This document shows, in pieces, positions 25,690 to 33,434 of a DNA stretch of 64,000 nucleotides (position 1 is the stretch's first letter; each line of letters starts with the position of its first letter). A program made the translations under genes and the position numbers. The stretch spans positions 1 through 64,000 of the forward strand of contig CAZOFY010000005.1 of assembly GCA_964579245.1 (NCBI GenBank), written 5' to 3'. This stretch comes from Firm-13 sp964579245. Lineage in GTDB: Bacteria; Bacillota; Clostridia; Saccharofermentanales; Saccharofermentanaceae. The notes below the pieces were generated by a model. The model was not told the origin of the DNA, searched no databases, and saw only the letters and a list, made by a program, of their open reading frames with translations.

Positions 25690-27015
25690 TTACGTGGTGA
25701 ATCTCGTGTCGTAAACACGCTTCATCTTTCCCTCGGATCGAGGAAGGCTCCTCGGCTCGCAAAGCGTGATTCGCGCGTGAACGCCTGTGACCGACGCAAT
25801 ATCATCAGCGATCTTCTTCTCGATCCGCTCGATGTCCGCGATTGAATCCGAGAAAAACGCTCCTGTCATCTCGATCTTGACCGTCATACGGTCGAGATTG
25901 TTGACGCGATCAACGTTGATGATGTAATGCGGCTCAACCTCACTATAGGTCAGCATGACTGCCTCGATTTGCGACGGGAAGACATTGACTCCGCGTATGA
26001 TCATCATATCGTCCGCGCGGCCCGTTACCTTCTCCATCCGGGGTGTTGTGCGTCCGCACTCACATTTGTCATAGAAAATTCTTGTCAGATCATGCGTGTT
26101 ATAGCGAAGAAGGGGTGTACCCTCCTTCGTGACCGATGAGAACACCAGCTCGCCGAGCTCGCCCTCCGGCAGAGGCTTCCCTGTCTCGGGATCCACTACC
26201 TCAGGCAGGAAATGATCGACCTCCAGATGAAGAAGGTCTGAGTGCGAGCAGCTGCAGCCAACGCCGGGCCCGCAGATCTCGGACAGGCCATAAATATCGA
26301 ACGCGCGCAAATGCATCTTCGACTCGATCTGATCCCGCATCTCCTTTGTCCACGGCTCTGCGCCGAAAATGCCGGACTTCAACTGGATCTCATCCGGTCC
26401 GACACCCATTTTGTCCATTTCATCCGCAATATGCAGCATATAGGACGGTGTGCAAAGTATGACCGAAGGCTTCCACTCTCGGAGGATCTGAATCTGCCTG
26501 GGTGTATTTCCGCCCGACACGGGAATTACGGTAGCGCCAAGAGGATCACAGGCGTAATGCGGTCCTAATCCGCCGGTGAATAATCCGTAACCGTATGCGA
26601 CATGAACGAGGTCACCCTTGGCGACACCGCTTCTTGCCATCGAGCGGCAAAGGCATTCCGTCCAGAGGGCAACATCATTTCTGGTATAACCGACAACCTT
26701 CATGCGCCCCGTCGTACCCGAAGAGGAGTGAATACGCGCGATCTGTTCGCGAGGTACGGCAAACATTCCAAACGGATAATTATCACGGAAGTCAAACTTA
26801 TCCGTGAAAGGAAGCTTATACAGATCTCCGATGTCTTTGATGTCACCCGGCTCCACACCGGCCGCTTTCATTTTCGCCGAATAATACGGCACGTTCTCAT
26901 ACATGTAATGCACACACTTGATAAGACGTTCGCTTTGCAGCTCCCGCATCTTTTCCGGGGCCATACATTCGACCTCAGGGTTCCAGATATACGTCGCAAT
27001 TTCCTTCCTCGCCAT
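25690..27015 (-). CDS. paaK: Phenylacetate-CoA ligase
   Basis: 441 residues. Adenylate-forming enzyme that converts arylacetate, ATP and CoA to arylacetyl-CoA. The ATP-binding loop HSSSGTTGRMKVVGYT, the A5-type motif FDIYGLSEICGPGVG and TGRADDMMIIRGVNVFPSQIE are characteristic of PaaK. The ATG at 27015 has AAGGA six bases upstream; the ATG two codons earlier (27021) is also possible. The in-frame extension to 27111 would read through the T-box terminator and is rejected. As first gene of a phenylalanine-responsive operon it may salvage phenylacetate toward phenylpyruvate with an indolepyruvate-type oxidoreductase encoded elsewhere (inference). Confidence 0.93.
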   Translation of the reverse strand: MARKEIATYIWNPEVECMAPEKMRELQSERLIKCVHYMYENVPYYSAKMKAAGVEPGDIKDIGDLYKLPFTDKFDFRDNYPFGMFAVPREQIARIHSSSGTTGRMKVVGYTRNDVALWTECLCRSMARSGVAKGDLVHVAYGYGLFTGGLGPHYACDPLGATVIPVSGGNTPRQIQILREWKPSVILCTPSYMLHIADEMDKMGVGPDEIQLKSGIFGAEPWTKEMRDQIESKMHLRAFDIYGLSEICGPGVGCSCSHSDLLHLEVDHFLPEVVDPETGKPLPEGELGELVFSSVTKEGTPLLRYNTHDLTRIFYDKCECGRTTPRMEKVTGRADDMMIIRGVNVFPSQIEAVMLTYSEVEPHYIINVDRVNNLDRMTVKIEMTGAFFSDSIADIERIEKKIADDIASVTGVHARITLCEPRSLPRSEGKMKRVYDTRFTT

Positions 27016-27055
27016 ACCCATTCCTTCCCTTCTCCTACCTGATTTATTGAGCCCG

Positions 27056-27400
27056 TAATAAAAAACGCCCGCCGCGATGCCGATTAACGGCAAAGCGACG
27101 GGACGGATCAATCCGTGGTACCACCCATCTTAGCCTCCCCTTCATCTTTGTCGAAGAAGCTCTCATTACCGAATGCGGCGACCAAATTGTCGCATACATC
27201 CGTGTTCCGTTAACGGTGAACCTCCGTATCCGCCTACAGACCCACATTCGCGGGCGTTCAGCCGATCTGCTCGGGAGTGAACTTCGCGTAGGCTTCCCTC
27301 ATCGAAAGGCTCTCAATCTGTGACCCTTCGTCCCTGTTTGAAAACACCCGGCTACTCTTCTCCGTCATCGCATGTTGTTATATACGCATTAAGCGATTAC
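27056..27400 (-). ncRNA. T-box riboswitch, UUC (Phe) specifier
   Basis: On the minus strand the leader contains the T-box core GGGTGGTACCACGG (about 27127-27114). A terminator follows: CCGTCGCTTTGCCG pairing with CGGCATCGCGGCGGGCGT, then TTTTTT. Further upstream the Stem I segment reads GCGAAGTTCACTCCCGAG, in which UUC followed by A occupies the usual specifier position. The T-box UGGU is complementary to a tRNA acceptor end with discriminator A, as in tRNA-Phe. T-boxes bind uncharged tRNA and allow transcription when the amino acid is scarce. The element precedes paaK and the whole aromatic operon. Confidence 0.88.
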
Positions 27401-27405
27401 CGATT

Positions 27406-27434
27406 ATTGTACGTTCACGAAAAGAATATGTCAA
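27406..27434 (-). promoter_or_regulatory. Consensus promoter of the aromatic operon
   Basis: TTGACA (27434-27429), a 17-base spacer and TACAAT (27411-27406) on the minus strand form a near-perfect sigma-A promoter. It lies just before the T-box leader. Confidence 0.88.
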
Positions 27435-27440
27435 CACAGG

Positions 27441-27606
27441 ATGATATTTTAAACCTCGCCGGCGTCCACGACTCGATTCTTTTTTCGAAAAGGCACAACA
27501 GGGCGATTCAACGCATCCAGAAGTGCTTTCACCGGTCTCTCCTCCAAAAAAGACAAGGACAGATTTGTATACTGTGTCCAAAAAAACATATGCGGGAGAA
27601 GTTCGG
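27441..27606. other. Intergenic stretch without a recognised gene
   Basis: Region upstream of the operon promoter. I see no supported gene or RNA here. Confidence 0.4.
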
Positions 27607-27828
27607 TTAATCGAGGACAAACAGATCCGGTTCGCCAATCATCGCGATTGTGATTTGCAGCGTCTTCTTTTTGCCTGAGTCATCCTTGCTAAATTGAGTC
27701 AACGTTCTGGGGTCAGTTCAAGTCCAGGGAGGCAGCGTCGGGCGCGCAAGAAAGAGCACCCCCTGCGTATCGACTTCCTGGGTGAGACACAGAAGCCACT
27801 CGTCAATGTCTCGGGCCGGCGCACCTAC
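27607..27828 (-). pseudogene. Degraded coding remnant, family uncertain
   Basis: One minus-strand frame reads IDEWLLCLTQEVDTQG and LARPTLPPWT, then a stop, then TQFSKDDSGKKKTLQ, ITIAMIGEPDLFVLD and a stop. The second half resembles the signature and Walker B region of an ABC-transporter ATPase (SGGQxxR...GEPDLLLLD), cut off exactly at the aspartate. The likeness may be accidental. There is no start codon with a ribosome site. It borders the hairpin-unit array and may have been truncated by it. Confidence 0.35.
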
Positions 27829-28178
27829 TCAAATGCGCTTATCTGCCGATTGAGTAGGTTTGTCATTGATAAAAAACCCGCGTTGGGAGGCCATCGCACC
27901 TACTCAAATGCTCTAATCTGCCGATTGAGTAGGTTTGTCATTGATAANNNNNNNNNNNNNNNNNNNNNNNNNNNNNNNNNNNNNNNNNNNNNNNNNNNNN
28001 NNNNNNNNNNNNNNNNNNNNNNNNNNNNNNNNNNNNNNNNNNNNNNNATCGCACCTACTCAAATGCTCTAATCTGCCGATTGAGTAGGTTTGTCATTGAT
28101 AAAAAATCCGCGCCGGGGAGTCGGCGCACCTACCAAAATGCGCTCAACTGCCGATTGAGTAGGTTTGTCATTGACAAC
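27821..28178 (+). repeat. 75-bp hairpin-unit array
   Basis: Units begin at 27821 and 27896, and after the assembly gap at 28051 and 28126, with a spacing of 75 bases. Each starts GCACCTACTCAAATG and contains GCCGATTGAGTAGGTTTGTC then ATTGAT. ACCTACTCAA and TTGAGTAGGT are perfect 10-bp inverted arms around a 17-base loop. The core matches the 74-bp units of R1, R2 and R3 (ACATACTAAA / TTTAGTAGGT / TCATTGAC). The spacer between hairpins differs from that of the R elements. Confidence 0.88.
27948..28047. other. Assembly gap of 100 N
   Basis: Exactly 100 undetermined bases, which is a conventional placeholder length. The gap falls inside the 75-bp array, so the true number of units is unknown. 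Confidence 0.97.
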
Positions 28179-28212
28179 ATGCTAAAGTGTCAAGTTATTT
28201 GATGAATATGCC

Positions 28213-28360
28213 GTCGCGAATTGAGCTCGCTGGCCGCGCAAATGGTGAGCGCAGTGAATTGAGCTCGCTGGCCGCGCAAATGGTGAGCGCCGCGAATTGA
28301 GCTCGCTGGCCGCGCAAATGGTGAGCGCAGCGAATTGAGAACGCTGGCCGCGCAAATCAC
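28213..28360. repeat. 38-bp tandem repeat, four units
   Basis: Units start at 28213, 28251, 28289 and 28327. The common core is GAATTGAGCTCGCTGGCC then GCGCAAATGGTGAGC; the last unit is diverged at its end. The period is not a multiple of three, so a coding role is unlikely. Palindromic GAGCTC and paired GCTC/GAGC words suggest local secondary structure. Confidence 0.85.
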
Positions 28361-28418
28361 ACAAATCCTTCGGTCAATTGGAGTTTGTCTTCCGGTCCGA
28401 GAAAAATAGCTGAGAAGC

Positions 28419-28446
28419 GAAAAAAGCGGCCTCGAAAGGCCGCTCG
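28419..28446 (-). terminator. Terminator after the anti-sigma gene
   Basis: On the minus strand GCGGCC, a 6-base loop and GGCCGC are followed by TTTTTT, 20 bases after the stop codon of the gene at 28466. Confidence 0.88.
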
Positions 28447-28465
28447 TAAACCGAAATCTTCGAAC

Positions 28466-29764
28466 TTAGTAGAATCGGAAACCGATCTCATCTGTTTCTT
28501 TCTCAAACAAATACGGATTCGGAAGAATATTGTTAATGAATTGTACTTCTCTTAAATCGATGGATTCGTAGTATGTTATACCTGTGAGTTGGATCTTTCC
28601 GTCGCTAATGCCAATACGTATATCGCCTTGTAGTCCATCGGCACTCTCGTTCAGCAGGGTATCAACATCGAAAGACCAGCTGTCTTCTGCCTGTAGAATG
28701 ATCCCCGGGAAAATCCCTTTGTTCTTCATCGGCGTCCCGATTGAATAGCTCTTCAGGCTAAAACCCTGTGCTTCAAGCTCCTGAAACCCTGAAATATACT
28801 TTTCCTTCAGAAGTCGGGTGAATTCTTCAAGCCCGAGGTTCCTGTACTGATCCAGTTTTGCGTTATTTCTCGCATCTTGATCCTGTTGATCTTTCCTCAT
28901 GATTGCATAAATTTCTTCCGGAATAAATCCCGCGTTGCTATCCCAGACCGGTCCGGAAGCGCGGCCGCTGCGTGTAGGAATATAGTAGGCCTCTCCATTT
29001 ATTGCGACACATTCCATATACGTAAAATCGGTATTCGGGAGCTCGCTATTGAGTGTAAGAACAGTGATCTCTTCATCCGTTTCTTCGCCTGCCAAGGCTG
29101 CCGCCTCAGCGAAAATATGCTTTGGAATCGGTGTAGAACTTCCACCTCTAGCATTTTCGAGAATAACCTCTGCCCAGATTTTCGCGTCCCTGCCTTCTGC
29201 CGAGTAATCAGTGTAAGCTCCCAGATCTTGCCAGCTTGAGACGTAATACATCGCGCCGCCGATTTTCGCCGTATAGTAATTCGAGAAATCGATCGCCCAC
29301 GAGTCATCCGTCGCCACCGTCACATTTTCATACAAACCCTCTACGTCAACATATGTGAAGGCGCCCTCATAGTCCTTGTTTTTCAAGCACTCCAGAAATG
29401 CCCTTACCGTAAGTGCATCATCAAGGTTCGAGTACGCGTATCCCTCTCCCCGGACGTCATTATAGCCGAGAATTCCCAGCCCGCTCAAAGGCAGGATACA
29501 GAGCACGCAGACGATCGAGATCAACCACCTGCGCCGAATCTTCCGGAAACCCTTCTTGAACGTCATCTCCTTGGCAAGCTCTCCCGTTCTCTCCTTGTCC
29601 TGCTTTGTCTCCGCCGCGACCGCCGGATCCTTCATCATCGCAAGGTCCCTCCGGCATGACGCACAAGACGCTACATGCTCCTCGACCTCCGCCTTTGTCG
29701 CATCCGAGCAATCCCCCGCCGCTATTAACGGCAACAAATCCTTCGCTACATCACAAGTAATCAT
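28466..29764 (-). CDS. Membrane-anchored anti-sigma factor with zinc-finger domain
   Basis: 432 residues. The N-terminus has a putative zinc-binding anti-sigma domain with Cys4, His30, Cys34 and Cys37 (HVASCASC). A basic stretch FRKIRRRW and one transmembrane helix near residues 80-100 follow, then a large extracytoplasmic domain rich in acidic and aromatic residues that I do not recognise. Its ATG overlaps the stop of the ECF sigma gene (ATGA), the standard order for a sigma/anti-sigma pair. It probably holds the sigma factor inactive until an envelope signal is sensed. Confidence 0.82.
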   Translation of the reverse strand: MITCDVAKDLLPLIAAGDCSDATKAEVEEHVASCASCRRDLAMMKDPAVAAETKQDKERTGELAKEMTFKKGFRKIRRRWLISIVCVLCILPLSGLGILGYNDVRGEGYAYSNLDDALTVRAFLECLKNKDYEGAFTYVDVEGLYENVTVATDDSWAIDFSNYYTAKIGGAMYYVSSWQDLGAYTDYSAEGRDAKIWAEVILENARGGSSTPIPKHIFAEAAALAGEETDEEITVLTLNSELPNTDFTYMECVAINGEAYYIPTRSGRASGPVWDSNAGFIPEEIYAIMRKDQQDQDARNNAKLDQYRNLGLEEFTRLLKEKYISGFQELEAQGFSLKSYSIGTPMKNKGIFPGIILQAEDSWSFDVDTLLNESADGLQGDIRIGISDGKIQLTGITYYESIDLREVQFINNILPNPYLFEKETDEIGFRFY

Positions 29765-30243
29765 TCTTCTCCTCCAATCCTTTCCTTAAGCTTCACTTTT
29801 CCGCGGAAAAACGTCACCTTGGCCCAGCTCTCACTTTTCGCGAAAAGTGCCGCGATTTCCGAGAATGGCAATTGCCCATAAATCCGCAGGATTACCACAT
29901 CGCGGTAAGGAGTCTCAAGCCCGCACAGCGCGCGCACTGCCCGTCCGGTCTCCTCCCTGCGGCAAACCTCTTCGTCCATCGCACAATCGCAGGGAACCTC
30001 ATCCGTATCCTCGTCGGCAAACATACGTGAGCGTCGACACTCACGAAACCATTCGTTCTTCCCGATTTGGCACAGCCAGGTAAACAGGCTACTGCGCCCC
30101 TCGAATTGCCCGATGTGTAGAAATGCCTGATAGAATGTCTGCTGCGTCAGCTCCTCCGCGACAGACGTGTTCCTTGAAAGCGCCAGAAGAAACCGGTAGA
30201 CACGGCGGGCGTAGGTGCTATAGATTTCCTCGAATTCTGCCAC
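29761..30243 (-). CDS. ECF-type RNA polymerase sigma factor
   Basis: 160 residues. Region 2 is visible as VYRFLLALSRNTSVAEELTQ followed by TFYQAF, and region 4 as PYRDVVILRIYGQLPFSEIA with an HTH. Length is that of a minimal ECF sigma factor. The start is GTG with AGGAGG six bases upstream. A TGTAACC word at 30303-30297 resembles ECF -35 elements, so autoregulation is possible; a matching -10 is not clear. It is co-transcribed with the anti-sigma gene. Confidence 0.9.
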   Translation of the reverse strand: MAEFEEIYSTYARRVYRFLLALSRNTSVAEELTQQTFYQAFLHIGQFEGRSSLFTWLCQIGKNEWFRECRRSRMFADEDTDEVPCDCAMDEEVCRREETGRAVRALCGLETPYRDVVILRIYGQLPFSEIAALFAKSESWAKVTFFRGKVKLKERIGGEE

Positions 30244-30375
30244 GTGCGGTCCTCCTCATTTTGCTTTACACACGTTTGATGTGAAAACAAAGGAAAGGTT
30301 ACAAGGATTGGTATTTAATTTTAAAAAATTTCTTCGGGGGTAGATAAGTTCAGTATACCGCAACAAGAAATAAAC

Positions 30376-30403
30376 CCGCAGTTTCACTTGAATTGAAACG
30401 CGG
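30376..30403 (-). terminator. Probable terminator of the gene at 30460
   Basis: Complementary arms CCGCGTTTCA and TGAAACTGCGG (one bulge) with a 7-base loop are followed on the minus strand by GTTTATTTC. The T-run is weak. Confidence 0.5.
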
Positions 30404-30459
30404 ACGATAGAAATCATTGTTCTCAACAGGAATCACCTTGCCGGCAACAGAACGCTCCC

Positions 30460-30903
30460 TCAGTGAAGCAATCCTCCGGTGCTCTTCATTCGATCATAGT
30501 TTTCGAGTAGCTGCTCCGCAAGAGGAGTCGAGAAAACATATTCAACTTGACCCGAAGTGTCGGGATTATAATAGGAAGCATCGTCGATTTTTACGGACAG
30601 CTTATGCTCCCCCTTCAGTGACAACGCAATATGGTTGAGAGCCTCTTCATCCCGAAAGGGAATATATACTAGAGTATTCGCTCCATTCTGACACTGCAGG
30701 CAATCTTTTGTCAGAAAAACAGAACCGATGAACGACCTCTTCTTGAGCCCGAAAAATTTGCCGGGAGCTCGATAGTTGCGAAACGTTATCGAAGACCGGA
30801 CACCTTCATCTTCAAGCAGAATGTCCTGACGCTTTATCTCTTCTCTTACTTTTCCCGGAATCTCCCCGAAACCGAACAGATCGTACAATAAAGCCTTTGC
30901 CAT
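30460..30903 (-). CDS. Hypothetical cytoplasmic protein
   Basis: 147 residues with no signal peptide or membrane helix. I recognise no family. The sequence is mixed alpha/beta with a basic patch (FGLKKRS), a CLQC pair near the middle and an acidic C-terminal half. The ATG at 30903 was chosen over an in-frame start at 30945 because AAGGGAG lies 8 bases upstream. It stands alone between the cytidylate kinase-like gene and the ECF operon. Confidence 0.6.
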   Translation of the reverse strand: MAKALLYDLFGFGEIPGKVREEIKRQDILLEDEGVRSSITFRNYRAPGKFFGLKKRSFIGSVFLTKDCLQCQNGANTLVYIPFRDEEALNHIALSLKGEHKLSVKIDDASYYNPDTSGQVEYVFSTPLAEQLLENYDRMKSTGGLLH

Positions 30904-31008
30904 AACGTTAACTCCCTTTTCACATATTTCATCGATTCTTTTCACCGGCCCGGCCGGTCACGTATTGAAAGACATTCCGATGTGTTTAATATTCTATGCG
31001 GTTTCGAC

Positions 31009-31662
31009 TTATTGTCTCAGCGAAGCGGTTACTTCCTCCACTGTACTTGCCAGCACAGAATTCACATCGATTGCCGCTATACTTGATGCTACATCAATCG
31101 TCTTCTTATCCAGGAGCTCCGTTGCTTCCAGTATCCATTTGCAGGCAATGTCCGCCGGAATCTGACTCGTATCGATTGACAGGCTGAACATGTCAGCTTC
31201 TGTATGCTTGTGATTGTAGAATGTCTGCAGGAAGATCTTACTTATACGATCGTTCTTACTGACCATCGCCACTGCCTCTTCGCGGGAATTCATCCCCCGG
31301 TCTTGCATGATGTTATCCACCCTTCTCTCAAATGGTGCGTGGATGCAGACATGAAGGACATCGCAAAAATCCTTCAGAACGATAAATCCGCCTCGGCCGA
31401 CTATGACACTGTTATCTTCTCTGGCGAATGCCCGGATGGTCTGGTTCAGCATCGAAATAATTTCCGTCTTGCCCTGATCATACCGGTTCCATATGCTCTG
31501 ATCTGAATTGCATACATACTTAAAGGTCACTAAGCCATATTGGTCAAGCACTTTCTCTATATCGCTTTTATCAATGAATAAGTATCCAAGAGATTGTGCA
31601 ACTTTCTCACTGATCACATCTCCGCCGCTTCCAAACTCGCGCGAAATCGTAATAACAGGCAT
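31009..31662 (-). CDS. Cytidylate kinase-like family protein
   Basis: 217 residues. The N-terminus ITISREFGSGGDVISEKVA carries a P-loop-like GSGG typical of the cytidylate kinase-like family, and VIVGRGGFIVL is the second conserved block. These proteins are P-loop kinases related to Cmk but lack its full motif set. The substrate is unknown. AAGGAG lies upstream of the ATG. The last 40 residues are an Ala/Val/Ser-rich helix. It is monocistronic. Confidence 0.8.
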   Translation of the reverse strand: MPVITISREFGSGGDVISEKVAQSLGYLFIDKSDIEKVLDQYGLVTFKYVCNSDQSIWNRYDQGKTEIISMLNQTIRAFAREDNSVIVGRGGFIVLKDFCDVLHVCIHAPFERRVDNIMQDRGMNSREEAVAMVSKNDRISKIFLQTFYNHKHTEADMFSLSIDTSQIPADIACKWILEATELLDKKTIDVASSIAAIDVNSVLASTVEEVTASLRQ

Positions 31663-31811
31663 ACGAACTCTCCTTTCTTATTTATGAAACATAACTACAA
31701 AACATTAATTATATTTTATCTTATTAAAATTTTATCAGAAATATATGGAGAAACTATTAATTTCATATGATCAGTCGTTTATAACGACTGTATGTGATTA
31801 TTTACAGCCGA

Positions 31812-31928
31812 AAGGAATACGGTGAAAAAAACGTGCTGGAAATCGGGACGGGCTCCGGCTATCAGACCTCCATCCTCGCATATATTTCCAAACACGTCTC
31901 ATGTCAAATTCATGCCTATGTGAATTGA
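31812..31928 (+). pseudogene. Remnant of protein-L-isoaspartate O-methyltransferase
   Basis: A plus-strand frame reads KEYGEKNVLEIGTGSGYQTS then ILAYISKHV before leaving the family sequence and reaching a stop at 31926-31928. LEIGTGSGYQ is SAM-binding motif I of the Pcm family. Both ends of the gene are missing, so only about 30 codons of the original remain. It suggests a past deletion between the kinase-like gene and the MFS gene. Confidence 0.75.
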
Positions 31929-31938
31929 ATCTATCGTC

Positions 31939-33180
31939 TTATTGCTCTTGTTTTCTCGCGACTAGTGGCTTGATTAAAAGGACAGATATAACGGCAACAA
32001 CGGCGGCAATCGACGCAATAACAAACGCGGGAAACATCAAATTGATATCCGTTGCCGCAATATTCTTATAATAGCCGGCAATGTATGATGCAACGACTGC
32101 ACCGATTCCGAATCCTATCAAGACAATTCCGTAATTCGTAGCGTTGTATTTCGCGCCAAAGAGATCCGCCGTAAAGGCCGGGAATGTGCTTAAGAACCCG
32201 CCGTAAGCAAAACCAATGCAGGCAATCAGAACATAAACCAGGTAGCCGGTGGCAATATTAACACACAGGGACAATACCGCAGTCAATCCAAGGAGTAATA
32301 CCACAGTTCTCTTTCGACCTAGTTTATCCGATACAAATCCCCAGAAGAGTCTGCCGAAAGAATTGAACATTGTGATGGCAAACACTCCTACTGTCGCGGT
32401 TTCTGCGAGTCCGCGAGCTACGGCAATCGGCTTGGCAAATCCGATCATCATGAGTCCACCCATACAGGCAAGCATCAGGGAGAATGTCAGCAAATAGAAT
32501 TGCGGAGTCTTCAGAACCTCGGACGGCTTCATGGCCAAGGCAGCTGCCGCAGGGTTTTTATTGACCCAACCCTCCGGAGCATAATTCGCGGGAGGGTTCT
32601 TGATAAACCAACCGCCGACAGAGCATACAACGATAAAGATCAACGCAAGGATCCGGAAGGATGCCAATTCCCCTTGTCCGGGAATTCCATTGCCGAAATT
32701 TTTAATAATCGACTCAACGATTGGCGTAAACACAACGCCTCCAAATCCAAGGGCTGATACGATAACGCCCGTGATGAGACCTCTCTTATCGGGATACCAT
32801 TTCTGTGCGCAAGCAATGGTTGTGGAGTAAATAAATCCCATTCCCAAGCCGCCTAATACTCCGTATGTGACCCAGAGAAGCCAAGGCAAAGCGGCTGACG
32901 CAAATGATGCAAAGAAAAAACCAATAGCGAGAATGACGCCGCCGATGATAACGGTCAATCTCGGCCCAATCTTGTCTTGTAATTTACCGCCGATCGTACT
33001 GCCGACACTTAATACCGCCAAAAGTATCGAGAAGGTAAGGGCCGCGTTGGCATTATTTCCTGCAAAAAGGCTCTCCGCGATACCTGCCTGGAAAACACTC
33101 CAGATATACGCGGTACCGAGGCACAATTGGATCGAAATCGCGGCGATGACAGGGATGACACGGTTGTGTTCTTGCTTCAT
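31939..33180 (-). CDS. MFS transporter, oxalate/formate antiporter (OFA) family
   Basis: 413 residues with twelve hydrophobic segments. LGTAYIWSVFQ in the first helix, the GGLGMGFIYSTTIACAQKWY block with PDKRGLITG after it, and FGRLFWGFVSDKLGRKRTV in the second half are typical of the OFA subfamily, which exchanges small carboxylates such as oxalate, formate or lactate. The ATG at 33180 is preceded by GAGGGAGAG; the in-frame extension to 33282 is not family-like and crosses a terminator. The substrate is not determinable here. Confidence 0.87.
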   Translation of the reverse strand: MKQEHNRVIPVIAAISIQLCLGTAYIWSVFQAGIAESLFAGNNANAALTFSILLAVLSVGSTIGGKLQDKIGPRLTVIIGGVILAIGFFFASFASAALPWLLWVTYGVLGGLGMGFIYSTTIACAQKWYPDKRGLITGVIVSALGFGGVVFTPIVESIIKNFGNGIPGQGELASFRILALIFIVVCSVGGWFIKNPPANYAPEGWVNKNPAAAALAMKPSEVLKTPQFYLLTFSLMLACMGGLMMIGFAKPIAVARGLAETATVGVFAITMFNSFGRLFWGFVSDKLGRKRTVVLLLGLTAVLSLCVNIATGYLVYVLIACIGFAYGGFLSTFPAFTADLFGAKYNATNYGIVLIGFGIGAVVASYIAGYYKNIAATDINLMFPAFVIASIAAVVAVISVLLIKPLVARKQEQ

Positions 33181-33234
33181 TTTTTCTCTCCCTCTGCGGT
33201 TTGAAACGTACGCTCTACAATACTGATTACAGAA

Positions 33235-33269
33235 TAAAAAAAGAGTATGTGTCATCGAAACACGCACTC
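33235..33269 (-). terminator. Terminator of the gene at 33435
   Basis: On the minus strand GAGTGCGTGT and ACACATACTC pair with one mismatch and one wobble around a 7-base loop, followed by TTTTTTT. Confidence 0.78.
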
Positions 33270-33434
33270 CCTTTAACCTCAATCCGCGACACCTTAAATA
33301 TGTCAGTTTTCGCTATGTTATTCTTCGCGTTTCCGTACCATTTTCAGAAATATCGCTAAATCACTTAAAATCTAAAGATTCCGTGTGCAATTCACGGCCT
33401 TTTCCCAGTCGAATCCAAGTGGCTTTGTTCCTAT

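Noticed and set aside
27694..28071. Plus-strand ORF running through the N gap
   Set aside because: It is built from repeat units and undetermined bases.
27821..28178. CRISPR array
   Set aside because: The whole 75-bp unit is repeated, without unique spacers of constant length, and no cas genes are near.
28182..28364. Minus-strand ORF across the 38-bp tandem repeat
   Set aside because: The period is not a multiple of three and the apparent peptide is a repeat artefact.
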